Source: Legionella nautarum
GTDB taxonomy: Bacteria; Pseudomonadota; Gammaproteobacteria; Legionellales; Legionellaceae
Length of the DNA: 64,000 bases
Reading direction: 5' to 3'
NCBI RefSeq assembly: GCF_001467895.1
Contig: NZ_LNYO01000005.1
Span: 18,966 to 82,965, forward strand
A program made the translations under genes and the position numbers. Positions 18,209 through 29,400 of this stretch are shown piece after piece (the first letter of the stretch is position 1; the number at the start of each line of letters is the position of its first letter). Under the pieces are notes generated by a model, which searched no databases, was not told the DNA's origin, and worked only from the letters and a program-made list of their open reading frames with translations.

Positions 18209-20164
18209 TTAATCTTTTAAGGCCAATAGTTCAGCCCCTTCATTCACTTGTGAGCCTACTTCATAATAGAGCTCAGCAAGTACACCATCTCTGGGAGCGT
18301 GAATAGTATGCTCCATTTTCATTGCTTCCAAAACAATTAAACTTTCACCTTCTTTGACGTTGTCTCCTTTATTTTTCAAAATGGCAACTACTGTAGCTGG
18401 CATGGGGGCGGTAAGCTGTCCTTTTTTGGCGCTGCCTTGCGCACCAAAATTTTGCCAATTGAAACGTTCAATGAGAAAGGGGCCTTGTTCTGTATATAAA
18501 CAAAGACTCTGCGGTTGATCAACAAACAAAACCTGATGTGTTTGTTGACCGTCGTTTAAATAGAGGTGCTCGCCATCAATTCGGGCGGTTAAAGAAAATT
18601 CTTCTTCATTTTTTTGTAATTTGAAACTATTTAAATCAATGGGTGTAATTTTTAGATTTAGCTCTTGTTCCTCAAGCAAATAACGCCAATACCAATGACT
18701 TGATAAATGCATTTGCCAAGCAAAACTTTGTTGCAAAAGAGGATCAGAAAGATTTTGGGTGAGGGCAAGATAATCATAGCTTGCTGCCATTAAAAGCGCT
18801 AAATTTTCATCAGGCTTGGGAAACTGAATCGTTTCTTGGCTTAAGAAATCAGTACTTAACTCAGCCTTGCTAAAACGTGGATGCTCACAAATAGCGAGTA
18901 AGAAAGGAATATTGCTTTTTACGCCGCCGATCGCAAAATGCTTTAATGCTTGCTTTAACCGTTGCAAGGCTTGCTCACGTGTTTCACCCCAGGCGATTAA
19001 CTTGGCAATCATGGGATCGTAAAATTTAGAAATATTGGACTGAGTAGAGATGCCGCTATCAATGCGAATTCCAGCGCCTGCAGGTTCTTTCAAGAAATTA
19101 ATTTTACCAATTGAAGGAATAAACCCTTGATTGGGATCTTCGGCATAAATACGGCATTCAATGGCATGGCCATGGGCAAGAATATTAGTTTGGGCTACTG
19201 GAATGGGCTCGTTCGCTGCTATTTTTAATTGCCAGGCCACTAAATCAAAGCCAGTTATCATTTCGGTTACCGGATGTTCAACTTGTAGGCGTGTGTTCAT
19301 TTCCATGAAATAAAAATGCTCATTAGCATCCACCAAAAACTCGACGGTACCTGCACCGCGGTAATCAATTGAACGCGCTACTTCGCAAGCTGCTTCAGCC
19401 AATTTTTGGCGCAGGGCTTCTGATAAATTAGGCGCTGGTGCTTCTTCAATAATTTTTTGATGACGTCTTTGAATTGAACAATCACGCTCAAAAATATGAA
19501 CGATTTGCCCGTGATTATCGGCCATGATTTGTACTTCAACATGGCGAGGGTCGGTGATTAATTTTTCGATGAGCATGGTGTCATCGGCAAAACTGGCCAT
19601 GGATTCTCGTCTAGCACTGGCTAAGGCCTGAGAAAACTCTGCTTCATCATAGACCGCACGCATCCCTTTTCCACCACCGCCGCAGGCCGCTTTTAACAAT
19701 ACGGGAAAGCCAATCTGACGTGCTTCTTTTAGCAAACGCTCATCTGATTGTTCTATGCCATGGTATCCGGGGGTGAGGGGCACGTTGGTTTTTTCAAGCA
19801 TTTGCTTGGCTAATTGTTTGGAACCCATCGCTTCCATTGTCGCGGCTGAAGGGCCAATGAAAACGATGCCTGCTTCAGCACAGGCTTTGGCAAAAAGCGG
19901 GTTTTCGGATAAAAAACCATAACCCGGGTGTATCGCTTCTGCACCACTGGATTTTGCTGCAGCAATAATCGCCTCAATGTTCAAATAACTTGATTTTGCA
20001 GGCGCATCACCCACCCAATAGGCGCTTTCGGCTTGCTTTACATGTTGGCTATTTTTATCCGCACTTGAATAAATGGCTACACTGTGAATCCCCAGTTGCT
20101 TTGCAGTTCTGATAATGCGGCAAGCAATTTCACCGCGGTTGGCGATAAGAATTTTATTAAACAT
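18209..20164 (-). CDS. liuD: Methylcrotonyl-CoA carboxylase biotin-containing (alpha) subunit
   Basis: The 651-residue subunit carries biotin carboxylase and biotin-carrier domains. The N-terminal half shows [16 protein letters not shown], the glycine-rich ATP loop GGGGKGMR and the [14 protein letters not shown] signature. The C-terminal carrier domain has VLEAMKMEH, with Lys616 as the biotinylation site. The length and the pairing with liuB and liuC point to methylcrotonyl- rather than propionyl- or acetyl-CoA carboxylase. It lies 8 bp after liuC. Together with the beta subunit it converts 3-methylcrotonyl-CoA to 3-methylglutaconyl-CoA. Confidence 0.94.
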   Translation of the reverse strand: MFNKILIANRGEIACRIIRTAKQLGIHSVAIYSSADKNSQHVKQAESAYWVGDAPAKSSYLNIEAIIAAAKSSGAEAIHPGYGFLSENPLFAKACAEAGIVFIGPSAATMEAMGSKQLAKQMLEKTNVPLTPGYHGIEQSDERLLKEARQIGFPVLLKAACGGGGKGMRAVYDEAEFSQALASARRESMASFADDTMLIEKLITDPRHVEVQIMADNHGQIVHIFERDCSIQRRHQKIIEEAPAPNLSEALRQKLAEAACEVARSIDYRGAGTVEFLVDANEHFYFMEMNTRLQVEHPVTEMITGFDLVAWQLKIAANEPIPVAQTNILAHGHAIECRIYAEDPNQGFIPSIGKINFLKEPAGAGIRIDSGISTQSNISKFYDPMIAKLIAWGETREQALQRLKQALKHFAIGGVKSNIPFLLAICEHPRFSKAELSTDFLSQETIQFPKPDENLALLMAASYDYLALTQNLSDPLLQQSFAWQMHLSSHWYWRYLLEEQELNLKITPIDLNSFKLQKNEEEFSLTARIDGEHLYLNDGQQTHQVLFVDQPQSLCLYTEQGPFLIERFNWQNFGAQGSAKKGQLTAPMPATVVAILKNKGDNVKEGESLIVLEAMKMEHTIHAPRDGVLAELYYEVGSQVNEGAELLALKD

Positions 20165-20172
20165 GGAAATCC

Positions 20173-20949
20173 TTAGTTCCAGTTAGGTGTTTCTTTATTA
20201 AGAAAGGCATGTAATCCTTGCTGACCTTCGGCAGAGACGCGTTTTTTTGCAATCAGCGCAGCAGTGCGCAGCATGATTACTTCATCGATGGCTTTACCGG
20301 ACACTTCATCAACCAAGGTTTTACACGCACTAACCGCTTGCGGAGCAAGTTTAGCGATTTGTTTGGCATAATTGAAGGTGAAAGGCCAAAGTTCTTCTTC
20401 GGGTACACAATGTTGCACGAGTTGTAAGCGTTTAGCTTCTTCGCCATCAAAGGTTTCTGCCGTCATAAATAAATGTTTCGTGGCGCGCTCACCGATTGCT
20501 TTGACAACATAGGGACTGATGACTGCTGGAATTAATCCGAGTTTCACTTCAGAAAAACAAAAGCGGGCTGTCGTTGAGGCAATCGCAAGATCACAGGCGG
20601 CAGCAAGACCAGCGCCGCCGCCAAAGGCAGCGCCTTGCACCATCGCAATGGTTGGCTTAGGACTTTGATTGAGCGTGTACATCACGCGGGCCAGCACCAG
20701 GGCATCATTGATATTTTCTTCTTCACTAAATTCTGCCATGCGCTGCATCCAGCCGAGATCAGCGCCGGCGGAAAAATGTCTGCCGTTTGATTTGAGTATA
20801 ATCACGCGCACTTCTGTGTTCGCGATGGCTTCATCAAGCGTTTGTTGCAGAGCAGCCAATAAATGGTCATCAAAGGCATTATGTTTATTCACACGATTTA
20901 AAGTGATAATAAAAATACGGTCCTGTAATTCGCTTAATAAATCACTCAT
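20173..20949 (-). CDS. liuC: Methylglutaconyl-CoA hydratase (enoyl-CoA hydratase family)
   Basis: The 258-residue crotonase-fold enzyme is expected to hydrate 3-methylglutaconyl-CoA to HMG-CoA. The oxyanion-hole motifs [12 protein letters not shown] (about 61-72) and [19 protein letters not shown] (about 105-123) are present. Specificity is assigned from context: it sits between the two methylcrotonyl-CoA carboxylase subunits, 12 bp after liuB and 8 bp before liuD, and upstream of HMG-CoA lyase. By sequence alone it could be a general enoyl-CoA hydratase. Confidence 0.9.
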   Translation of the reverse strand: MSDLLSELQDRIFIITLNRVNKHNAFDDHLLAALQQTLDEAIANTEVRVIILKSNGRHFSAGADLGWMQRMAEFSEEENINDALVLARVMYTLNQSPKPTIAMVQGAAFGGGAGLAAACDLAIASTTARFCFSEVKLGLIPAVISPYVVKAIGERATKHLFMTAETFDGEEAKRLQLVQHCVPEEELWPFTFNYAKQIAKLAPQAVSACKTLVDEVSGKAIDEVIMLRTAALIAKKRVSAEGQQGLHAFLNKETPNWN

Positions 20950-20961
20950 TGTTTCCCCTTA

Positions 20962-22569
20962 TTACATGCGAAAGACACCAAAATGAGTTGCTTCGATTGG
21001 TGCGTTTAAGGCGGCTGATAAGCTTAATCCCAAGATCTTACGCGTATCTTCAGGCGCGATAACCCCATCATCCCATAATCTGGCGCTGGCATAATAGGGG
21101 TTGCCTTGCCTTTCGTATTGCGCACGTAATTCGGCTTTAAATGTTTCTTCTTCTTCCGCTGGCCAGATTTTATCGTGTTTACTGTATTTATCACGATTCA
21201 CTTGGGCGAGCACATTGGCGGCTTGTTCACCCCCCATCACTGAAATACGTGCGTTTGGCCATGACCATAAAAACCGTGGATCGTAAGCGCGTCCGCACAT
21301 GGCATAATTACCCGCACCAAAACTACCCCCAACAATCACGGTAAATTTAGGAACTTGCGCATTCGCCACAGCGGTTACCATTTTCGCACCGTGTTTAGCG
21401 ATACCAGCTGTTTCGTATTTACTACCCACCATAAACCCAGTGATGTTTTGTAAAAAAATAAGCGGGATTTTACGTTGGCAGCATAGTTCAATAAAGTGAG
21501 TACCTTTTAGTGCGCTTTCACCAAATAAGATGCCATTGTTGGCAATAATTCCTACAGGATAACCAAAAAGGTGAGCGAAGCCGCAAACGAGCGTCGTGCC
21601 ATAAAGTGCTTTGAACTCATCAAATTCTGAGGCATCGACGATGCGTGCAATCACTTCGCGAATATCAAAGGGTTTACGGGGATCGGTAGGGATTATGCCA
21701 TTGAGTTCTTTGACCTCATAAGTCGGTTCGCGGCTTGGGATACGTGTCAATGTTTGAGGCTTTTGGCGATTTAAATGGCTGACAGCAATTCGCGCTAAAT
21801 GCAGCGCATGGGTATCATTTTCAGCATAATGATCCGCGACGCCAGATTGTCGACAATGCACCTCGGCTCCGCCTAAATCCTCCGCGCTAATCACCTCACC
21901 GGTCGCTGCTTTCACTAACGGTGGGCCGCCTAAGAAAATGGTTGCTTGGTTTTTCACCATGATCGATTCATCAGCCATCGCAGGCACGTAAGCACCGCCA
22001 GCAGTACATGAACCCATAACCACAGCAATTTGCGGTATATTTTCCGCGGAAAGAGTGGCTTGATTATAAAAAATTCGGCCGAAATGATCGCGATCGGGAA
22101 AAACTTCGTCCTGTCTTGGAAGAAAAGCACCGCCGGAATCAACGAGATAGATGCAAGGTAAATAATTCGCTTTGGCTATTTCTTGGGCGCGCAAATGTTT
22201 TTTAACCGTAAGTGGGTAATAGGTTCCGCCTTTTACCGTCGCATCGTTAACGACAATCATGCACTCTCTGCCAGAAACTTGGCCAATCCCAGTAATAATT
22301 CCTGCGGCTGGGACGGGATCTTCATAAACTTGATAAGCTGCAAGTTGCGAGAGTTCGAGAAAAGGACTGCCAGAATCGAGTAATTGCTGTAATCGTTCGC
22401 GGGGGAGTAATTTCCCATGCTTTAAATGTCTCTGACGTGCTTTTTCATCGCCGCCTTCAGCGATTTTTCTAATGATAGCTTGTAAGCCTTCAAGCAAATC
22501 TTGCATATGAGCTTGATTTTCTTTGAATTCATTACTAGCGGGATTTAACTGACTGATGAGTTTAGCCAT
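20962..22569 (-). CDS. liuB: Methylcrotonyl-CoA carboxylase carboxyltransferase (beta) subunit
   Basis: The 535-residue carboxyltransferase transfers CO2 from biotin to 3-methylcrotonyl-CoA. The crotonase-like halves contain the acyl-CoA site ([19 protein letters not shown] and [13 protein letters not shown]) and the biotin site ([15 protein letters not shown] and [16 protein letters not shown]). Those motifs and the length fit MCC-beta. It starts 9 bp after a small membrane-protein gene and is followed 12 bp later by liuC, so the run is clearly co-transcribed. Confidence 0.95.
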   Translation of the reverse strand: MAKLISQLNPASNEFKENQAHMQDLLEGLQAIIRKIAEGGDEKARQRHLKHGKLLPRERLQQLLDSGSPFLELSQLAAYQVYEDPVPAAGIITGIGQVSGRECMIVVNDATVKGGTYYPLTVKKHLRAQEIAKANYLPCIYLVDSGGAFLPRQDEVFPDRDHFGRIFYNQATLSAENIPQIAVVMGSCTAGGAYVPAMADESIMVKNQATIFLGGPPLVKAATGEVISAEDLGGAEVHCRQSGVADHYAENDTHALHLARIAVSHLNRQKPQTLTRIPSREPTYEVKELNGIIPTDPRKPFDIREVIARIVDASEFDEFKALYGTTLVCGFAHLFGYPVGIIANNGILFGESALKGTHFIELCCQRKIPLIFLQNITGFMVGSKYETAGIAKHGAKMVTAVANAQVPKFTVIVGGSFGAGNYAMCGRAYDPRFLWSWPNARISVMGGEQAANVLAQVNRDKYSKHDKIWPAEEEETFKAELRAQYERQGNPYYASARLWDDGVIAPEDTRKILGLSLSAALNAPIEATHFGVFRM

Positions 22570-22578
22570 GGATAACCC

Positions 22579-22902
22579 TTAAAAACGTATCAATACATTA
22601 CTTAATACAATGACAAGCCACAAACACCAAGTTAATTCAATAAAATAAGGCATTTCCTTTCCCTTGACTAGGCGATAACTAAGGGCAGGGATGGCCGCGA
22701 TAATTAGCGGTATAGCGACTAGAAGAATCACTTTTCGGAACACTAAACCTAAACCACTTTGGCTAAAAATGGGCGTTAATTTGATATTAATGAAGGCGTA
22801 GAGCATATCGATATAGACGATGAGCATGTGAGCAAATCGAGCAAAAACGACAACCACAATACTGAGTAATAAGTAGATAAGACTTTGTCTAAGCATGTAC
22901 AT
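22579..22902 (-). CDS. Small three-helix membrane protein within the leucine-catabolism run
   Basis: The 107-residue product has three hydrophobic stretches (about 5-38, 57-76 and 86-105) and few charged residues. I do not recognise a family. It ends 9 bp before liuB, the spacing of an operon member, and is preceded by a 215-bp gap containing a repeat. It could be a transport or membrane-anchor partner, but nothing in the sequence shows this. Confidence 0.6.
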   Translation of the reverse strand: MYMLRQSLIYLLLSIVVVVFARFAHMLIVYIDMLYAFINIKLTPIFSQSGLGLVFRKVILLVAIPLIIAAIPALSYRLVKGKEMPYFIELTWCLWLVIVLSNVLIRF

Positions 22903-23011
22903 CCCTTAGTTGTTGAAATTTAAATTAGTTTATATGGTCAATTGCGGTTTTTTGCCATTTTAATTTATCTAGATAGGTAGGTTGGGCCAAGAGGGCCGTA
23001 GTCGTTAGACT

Positions 23012-23108
23012 CCGTTCGGGCTGAGGAGGCCGGTAAGCCGTCTCGAAGCCTCGCTGGTTCTGATGTGAGACTTCAAGACGGCGGCAAGTGCCTCCTCAGT
23101 CCGAACGG
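23012..23108. repeat. Hairpin-type repeat A relative between thiolase and the small membrane protein
   Basis: CCGTTCGGGCTGAGGAGGC opens the element and GCCTCCTCAGTCCGAACGG closes it; the arms are imperfect reverse complements, with CCGTCTCGAAGCCTC paired to GAGACTTCAAGACGG. It closely resembles the hairpin at 12905-12992 but with more mismatches. Lying inside the catabolic run, it may reduce read-through from the thiolase into the genes below. Confidence 0.7.
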
Positions 23109-23117
23109 GTTATTTAC

Positions 23118-24308
23118 CTACACCATTTCAATCGCAATGGCAGTGGCTTCGCCTCCACCAATACACAAAGAAGCAACACCGCGTGATTTTTGTTTTTGCT
23201 TCAATGCATGCATTAATGTAACAATAATTCGCGCACCCGAAGCACCAATTGGGTGACCTAAAGCACAGGCGCCGCCGTGAATATTTACTTTGTCCTGATC
23301 AAGTTCAAGCTGAGTAATGGCAGCCATTGCAACTACAGCAAAGGCTTCATTAATTTCATACAAATCCACTTCAGAGGGATGCCAACCTGCTTTATCGAGT
23401 ACTTTTCGCATTGCATCCACTGGGGCAGTAGTAAACCATTGCGGGGCTTGAGCATGGCTTGCGTGAGCGATGATGCGGGCCAAAGGTAATAATCCTCTCT
23501 TTTTCGCATTAGCGGCTGTCATAAGAATTAGACTCGCTGCACCATCAGAAATGGAACTTGAATTGGCGGCAGTCACTGTACCATCTGCTTTAAAAGCAGG
23601 ACGCAATTGGCTGATTTTAGCGAGCTTATTGGCGTCAGGACTTTCGTCTTGTTTGACGATGATCTCGCCTTTACGATCAGCGATAACTACCGGAGCAATT
23701 TCATCAGCAAAGGCATTATCTTGCTGTGCTTGTAGCGCACGAGTTAAGGAGCGTGTTGCATACTCATCTTGTTGCTGACGAGAAAATTGGAAGTGGCTAG
23801 CCGTTGCTTCTGCAAAACAACCCATTAATTGGCCACGCTCGTAAGCATCTTCTAAACCATCTAAAAACATATGATCTTTAAGCTCGCCATGTCCTAAACG
23901 ATAACCAGCACGTGCCTTGGCTAATAAATAAGGCGCATTACTCATGCTTTCCATGCCACTGGCAAGAATCACATTAGCAGAGCCTACTTTGAGTAGGTCA
24001 TGGGCTAACATCACCGCTTTCATCCCTGATCCGCACATTTTATTAATCGTTGTGGCATTCGCAGAATTGGGGATCCCTGCTTTGATAGCAGCTTGTCTGG
24101 CGGGTGCTTGGCCAATACCGGCTTGCAATACGCAGCCACTGATGACTTCATCAATATCTGCAGGAGAAATTTTTGCTTGGGCAATTGCTGCTTGATGCGC
24201 AACAGCACCTAATTCTGGGGCAGATAAAGCAGATAAAGCACCCATCATGTTTCCCATGGGGGTTCTTTTAGCTGCAACAATTACAATGTCATTCGGTTCC
24301 ATGTTCAT
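23118..24308 (-). CDS. Acetyl-CoA acetyltransferase (thiolase)
   Basis: The 396-residue thiolase has the acyl-binding Cys92 in INKMCGSGMKAV, the GGACALGHPIGASGAR loop with the catalytic His, and the second Cys in CIGGGEATA near the C-terminus. The sequence and length fit a type II acetoacetyl-CoA thiolase. It starts 6 bp after isovaleryl-CoA dehydrogenase, so it is likely to convert acetoacetyl-CoA from leucine breakdown to two acetyl-CoA. A role in making acetoacetyl-CoA is the reverse alternative. Confidence 0.93.
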   Translation of the reverse strand: MNMEPNDIVIVAAKRTPMGNMMGALSALSAPELGAVAHQAAIAQAKISPADIDEVISGCVLQAGIGQAPARQAAIKAGIPNSANATTINKMCGSGMKAVMLAHDLLKVGSANVILASGMESMSNAPYLLAKARAGYRLGHGELKDHMFLDGLEDAYERGQLMGCFAEATASHFQFSRQQQDEYATRSLTRALQAQQDNAFADEIAPVVIADRKGEIIVKQDESPDANKLAKISQLRPAFKADGTVTAANSSSISDGAASLILMTAANAKKRGLLPLARIIAHASHAQAPQWFTTAPVDAMRKVLDKAGWHPSEVDLYEINEAFAVVAMAAITQLELDQDKVNIHGGACALGHPIGASGARIIVTLMHALKQKQKSRGVASLCIGGGEATAIAIEMV

Positions 24309-24314
24309 TCTCCC

Positions 24315-25475
24315 TTAAGCAGTTTCTTTAAAAAGTTCACGTCCAATTAACATTCGTCTAATTTCAGAGGTACCTGCTCCAATTTCATAGAGCTTTGCAT
24401 CACGTAACAGGCGACCTGTTGGATATTCGTTGATATATCCATTGCCGCCTAAAATTTGAATGGCTTGTAGCGCCATTTGTGTTGCTCTTTCGGCAGTATA
24501 TAAAATTACTCCGGCGGCATCTTTACGACTGACTTTAGCTTGGTCGCATGCGCGGGCGACTGCGTAGAGATAAGCACGTGAAGCACTTAATTCAGTGTAC
24601 ATATCGGCCAATTTACCCTGGATGAATTGGAATTCACCAATGGCTTGATTAAATTGTTTGCGTTCATGGACGTAGGGTAAGACCACATCCATGCAAGCTT
24701 GCATAATACCAATAGGTCCTGCGGCAAGTACGGTGCGTTCGTAATCAAGGCCGCTCATTAGGACCTTGACGCCTTTGTTGATTTCGCCAAGGACATTTTC
24801 GGCAGGTACTTCGCAATCTTCAAAGACAAGTTCGCAAGTATTTGAACCGCGCATACCGAGTTTATCTAGTTTTTGGGCCGTATGGAAACCAGGCAATCCT
24901 TTCTCAATGAGAAAAGCAGTAATTCCTTTGCTTTCAGCTTGCTTGTCTGTTTTGGCATAGACAACGAGCACATCCGCATCGGGACCATTGGTGATCCACA
25001 TTTTGGTGCCATTGAGTATAAATTTGTTCCCTTTAGCTTGAGCCTGCAGCTGCATACTGACCACATCAGAACCGGAGTTAGACTCGCTCATTGCTAGCGC
25101 GCCGATGTATTCTCCACTAATAAGTTTAGGCAAATAACGTTGTTTTTGCTCGGGGCTGCCGTTTAGATAGATTTGATTGACGCAGAGATTGGAATGAGCA
25201 CCATAGCTTAAGCCCACTGAAGCTGAAGCACGTGATATTTCTTCCATTGCCAATACATGGGCGAGATAACCCATATTCGCTCCGCCGTATTCTTCACCCA
25301 CAGTAATACCTAGCAGTCCCATCTCACCTAATTTTCGCCATAATTGATTCGGGAAAGCATTGTCAGTATCAATTTGGGCGGCGAGAGGTGCAATTTCTTT
25401 TTGGGCAAAATGGTAAACGCTGTCGCGCAACATGTCATAAGTTTCACCCAAATGCTGTTGTAAACCAGTGTGCAT
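24315..25475 (-). CDS. liuA: Isovaleryl-CoA dehydrogenase
   Basis: The 386-residue flavoenzyme oxidises isovaleryl-CoA to 3-methylcrotonyl-CoA, the first committed step of the leucine route. Acyl-CoA dehydrogenase motifs are present: [16 protein letters not shown], the substrate/FAD strand [28 protein letters not shown] and the C-terminal [19 protein letters not shown]-type assignment follows from sequence resemblance and gene company. It is the first gene of the run, with AGGAAG (25482-25487) six bases before its ATG and a promoter at 25510-25537. Confidence 0.94.
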   Translation of the reverse strand: MHTGLQQHLGETYDMLRDSVYHFAQKEIAPLAAQIDTDNAFPNQLWRKLGEMGLLGITVGEEYGGANMGYLAHVLAMEEISRASASVGLSYGAHSNLCVNQIYLNGSPEQKQRYLPKLISGEYIGALAMSESNSGSDVVSMQLQAQAKGNKFILNGTKMWITNGPDADVLVVYAKTDKQAESKGITAFLIEKGLPGFHTAQKLDKLGMRGSNTCELVFEDCEVPAENVLGEINKGVKVLMSGLDYERTVLAAGPIGIMQACMDVVLPYVHERKQFNQAIGEFQFIQGKLADMYTELSASRAYLYAVARACDQAKVSRKDAAGVILYTAERATQMALQAIQILGGNGYINEYPTGRLLRDAKLYEIGAGTSEIRRMLIGRELFKETA

Positions 25476-25509
25476 AGATGACTTCCTGTTACTAAAGCAA
25501 ATAGGCTAG

Positions 25510-25537
25510 ACTATACCCAATCGAATTGAACTTGCAA
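25510..25537 (-). promoter_or_regulatory. Promoter of the leucine-catabolism run
   Basis: On the minus strand TTGCAA (25532-25537) and TATAGT (25510-25515) are 16 bp apart, upstream of liuA. This predicts a leader of about 28 nt with an AGGAAG ribosome site. No LiuR/MerR-type operator was identified and no regulator gene adjoins the run. Confidence 0.5.
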
Positions 25538-25585
25538 CAGTAATTTCTTTGCTTGGCTAATAATTGAAGTTGAAAGGAGTAAAAC

Positions 25586-26269
25586 ATGCGTAAACTCGTA
25601 CTCTGGGGGCACCATGCTGATGAATATCAGGAAATGTTTGATTTATCCAAAGAGGATATGAACGCTCGAATTGTAGAGTATGGTTGTGGACCTTCTGCAG
25701 TGAACGCCGAATTAACAGCAACGACGAAAAATATTATAAGCTGCGATCCGCTGTTTAATTTGGACAAAGATACGCTTTACACCAAAGTCACTTTGGTTTT
25801 TGCGGACATGGTTTCAAGGGTGCTAAAAGACCAGGAAAAATTTGATTTTAGCCGTTATGGTAGTCCTCAATTATTAGTCGATGAGAGGCAGGAAGGAATC
25901 GCTAAATTTTTTGCTGATTATGAAAAAGGTAAAAAAGAGAAACGTTATATTGCTGTCAGTGAATATGCGCTACCTTTTGCTGATTTTTCTTTTGATTTGG
26001 CCCTAAGTTCTCATTATTTATTTGCTGATTTAGATGATCAGGATGTTGATTTTCATTTGCAGGTCATCAAAGAATTAGCCAGAATTGCAAAAGAGGTGCG
26101 TATCTTTCCTCTGATTGACCGTTATAACCAACCTTCACCTTTTTTAGGACCAGTGCTGCTTGGGTTACAACAAGATAATTTTGGCACAGAAGTCAGGGAA
26201 GTCGCTTATCATTTGCAGCCTAGTGGCAATGCCATGCTCCGTGTTTGGGCGCAGCAATGCCAAGTTTAA
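25586..26269 (+). CDS. SAM-dependent methyltransferase-like protein
   Basis: The 227-residue protein has a Rossmann methyltransferase start, with motif I RIVEYGCGPSAVN at about residues 28-40, the acidic strand end ISCDPLF (motif II), and a later SEYALPFADFSFDLALSSHYLF resembling motif IV and post-IV elements. The methyl acceptor is unknown. A good ribosome site (AAAGGAG) precedes the ATG. It stands alone between the liu run and the ankyrin/F-box gene, which is co-oriented but has its own promoter. Confidence 0.75.
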   Translation: MRKLVLWGHHADEYQEMFDLSKEDMNARIVEYGCGPSAVNAELTATTKNIISCDPLFNLDKDTLYTKVTLVFADMVSRVLKDQEKFDFSRYGSPQLLVDERQEGIAKFFADYEKGKKEKRYIAVSEYALPFADFSFDLALSSHYLFADLDDQDVDFHLQVIKELARIAKEVRIFPLIDRYNQPSPFLGPVLLGLQQDNFGTEVREVAYHLQPSGNAMLRVWAQQCQV

Positions 26270-26372
26270 GAAATGCTTGATTCAAGAACTGTTGCCATTG
26301 TCTAAAAGTATCTCTCGGTCTAGACCCATTTAAGATTTTCAAAAGGAAGTGCAAAACAGAGTAACATGTACT

Positions 26373-26400
26373 TTGTTTTGTCATTGTGGTAAATTATTAT
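26373..26400 (+). promoter_or_regulatory. Promoter of the ankyrin/F-box gene
   Basis: TTGTTT (26373-26378) and TATTAT (26395-26400) are 16 bp apart. A start near 26407 would exclude the in-frame GTG at 26349 and leave the ATG at 26424, which has an AAGAG-type ribosome site about six bases upstream. No tandem TTAAT repeat adjoins this -10. Confidence 0.4.
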
Positions 26401-26423
26401 CTTTTTTTGTAAAAGAGCAACTG

Positions 26424-29400
26424 ATGAGAGATAGAAGCGAAGAGGGGCATGGCGGCGAAGCAAAGGCAAACAGTGAGGGCTCAAAACTGTGGAATTTATC
26501 TGCAAATCAGCGTGAACTTGAACTAGGTGAATTGCGTCTTCTCATGTTATCTGATTTGACAAGCAGTGATCTCGAATCTAATCATTTTGAACGTATTCAA
26601 GCAGTGGCAAAAAAACAATGGATTTTGGATTATTATTTTACTATTGTTAAATATGATCAACAGACTAATCTTCCAATATTACACTGGGCTGCGGTATGCA
26701 ATCAAATTGAAACGGTTAAATCTTATTTAAATGGAACTGAGGAAGAAGACAGTAGTTCTGCTGATCAGATCGATTGTCAAAGCCGTACCCTATCGATGAT
26801 TGCTGTCGAGTTTGGCCACTTAGAGCTTTTTGAAACCCTTCTATACCATAAAAACCATAACCTGCTTCAAAGCGATATCCATGGGGATACTGTCTTGGAT
26901 TACATGGTTAAAAAAAATCGCTTAGACTTTATTCAAAGGTTACTTCAATACCTTGAGTTTCATCAAACGCAGCAAAGTGATCCTAAAAAGTCAGAAGAGG
27001 AACGACTTCAGTCCAAGGAAATTGTCCGACAAGGAGTTTATGCTTTTATGCAGGGATTAGCTTCAGCTGCTATAGAGAAAGACCTTGAAATGTTTAAAGT
27101 TCTTTTTTTACAGTATCAAGAGTTATTGCAAAAAACAGCTTTAGAAGCTGCTGACACAACAGAATTTAATCAAATCGCTTATTATGCAGCTTATTATGAT
27201 CATATAGCCCTTCTAGATTATTTATTAGAAGAGCAACTGATTACGGTGCCGCCGCAGTTCGACCGCTCTAATCCAATAGTTTTCGCTCAGTTTATCGAAC
27301 AATTAAAATACCAGTATCTTATTCAAACAGTTAAAACAATAGAAAAAAATTTTGAACCTGCGAAGCAAAATTTATTAACAAAGACTGATTGGCAAAATTT
27401 TGCCAATGACTTAAATGAACTCTGGCAGCTAGTGGATCAAAGTTTGCTAGATGAATCGTTAAAATTAGCTATACTTGAGCACTTACAACGAGCAATAGGA
27501 AGTCTATCTGAAGGTTTTCAAGATCCAAATGCTGCTGCTTATGCTCTTGACGCCTTGTGGAATGCTGGTTATCAGTTAGAAATGGCAGTGGATATCTTAG
27601 AAGGGCGCCGCCCCTGTGCTATTAACGACTACAGTTTGCAAAAAGTTCCTCCTTTACCTGAGGAAGTTTTATTTTCAATTCTAACTTATGTGGATCCGGC
27701 ATCTCTTATTAAAATGCAACAGGCTAATCGGGGGTTAAATCGGTTAGCAAATGATGATTATATATGGAAAAATTTATTCGAAACCTTTTTCCCTGAAGAA
27801 AAGCCCAACTTAGCACTTGTAGATTATAGCTGGAAAACTGCTTTCAAAACTCATTACCTCGAGCAATATGGGGTAACCACTCCCTTAATAAGAAAAAGTA
27901 TTACGCTTATTTTAAGAGCTGATCTCGATACTCTTAAAACGCTTAATATATCCAGAAATGATTTACTAGCTAATGATTTTCTCTTACTTAAAACAGCGGC
28001 TCGAGTAAGAAATCAAGCTATTTTAGATCATTTCTATGCCATTGCAGTTAAAGAAATAAACTTAGAACTCGAGCAACTTAGGCAAGAACCGCTGGTTAAT
28101 GAGGAGCAAATAAAACAAAAAGATGATAGTGTTATTTATTGGCAGGTCTTGTGTGATCAATTGACCACAGACAGTCCTACCTCGAGGCGCAATTATCGAA
28201 CTATTTGCCACCTCCCTTTTTCAGGCGTTTCACTGTTCACGCTCGCCGCCGAAATAGGTCATGTAGAGCTTTTTAAAGGGCTTCTCAAAGACAATTTATT
28301 TCTTAACACATCGAGTACTGAATACTATTGGATTGCCCTTTCCGTTGGAAAAGGAGGGTGTATTGATATTTTTCGATCATTTATTGAACATAATTATTAC
28401 CGAAGCCTAGATAGGAGTTTCGCTCAGAAGCTAATATCAGAAATACTTTTTTCTGCTGTACGCGGTGGCCGAATTGGCCTTATAAACTATATGCTTGAAT
28501 CGCAAGAGATTGATTTACAGCAGGTATTCTCTGCTATCTTCTGGGCGGGTAATCTATCCTTATTTGAAAAGTTATCCTCAAACAGGGCAAATGACAGCGC
28601 GGTGGCAACTGCCTATAGGATTAGCGCTAATGAGTTTATAACCTCTTTAGGGGCGAGCACGCATAGTCGAACTTTGTTCGACAATCCTTGTATAGAGCTT
28701 TTGGTCCAAGATCCCTCTGTTGACGTTAGTTTAGATATCTTTATTTCTGCTCTGAGAGAGAAAAAGACAGCCATTGTACAAAAGATACTGGAGCGTCCTA
28801 ATAGAGATATCTATTTGTCTTATATCGTCGAGCGTTTCACTTCGCTTATTAGAGATTCCGTGCTACCAAATAGTTTACTGCCCTACATTGATTTAGAGGA
28901 AGTGATTTATAAAATGATAGACCAGGGTGATACCCTCTTGGACATAAGGAATATCATCCATCTAAACGATGAGGTGCTAAAGCGGCCTCGAATTAATAAA
29001 TCAAATTTAATTGACCATGCGAGTAAACTCTCTCAAACCCAAATTCAAAATAATACAACCAGAAATCGCAGTAAAATTATAAAAGGACTAAAAGCTGAAA
29101 TTGGGTTAGGAAAAGAATTAGAAGCAACAGAGACAAACTATGATCGCCCTCGATTTACAGCATTAGAAATACAATTTAAAGCTGCAGGACAAAAAAGAGG
29201 GTGGTGTTATTATACTAACCAGCAAAAACAGGGACAGGAACCTCAGCTTCCTAAAAGGATACAACTCACCCCGGACGAGATTAATTTAGAGGCCTATGCG
29301 GGTTTGAAACACAAACAAAAAAGAAATATTAAGAAAATTTATGAGGAGGCTTATAAAAAAGGCTTCTCTGAAGCTAAGGCTCAGCAGGAAGAAGCTGAGA

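Noticed and set aside
26349..26423. GTG start for the ankyrin/F-box gene
   Set aside because: The likely promoter (26373-26400) lies downstream of it, and a better ribosome site precedes the ATG at 26424.
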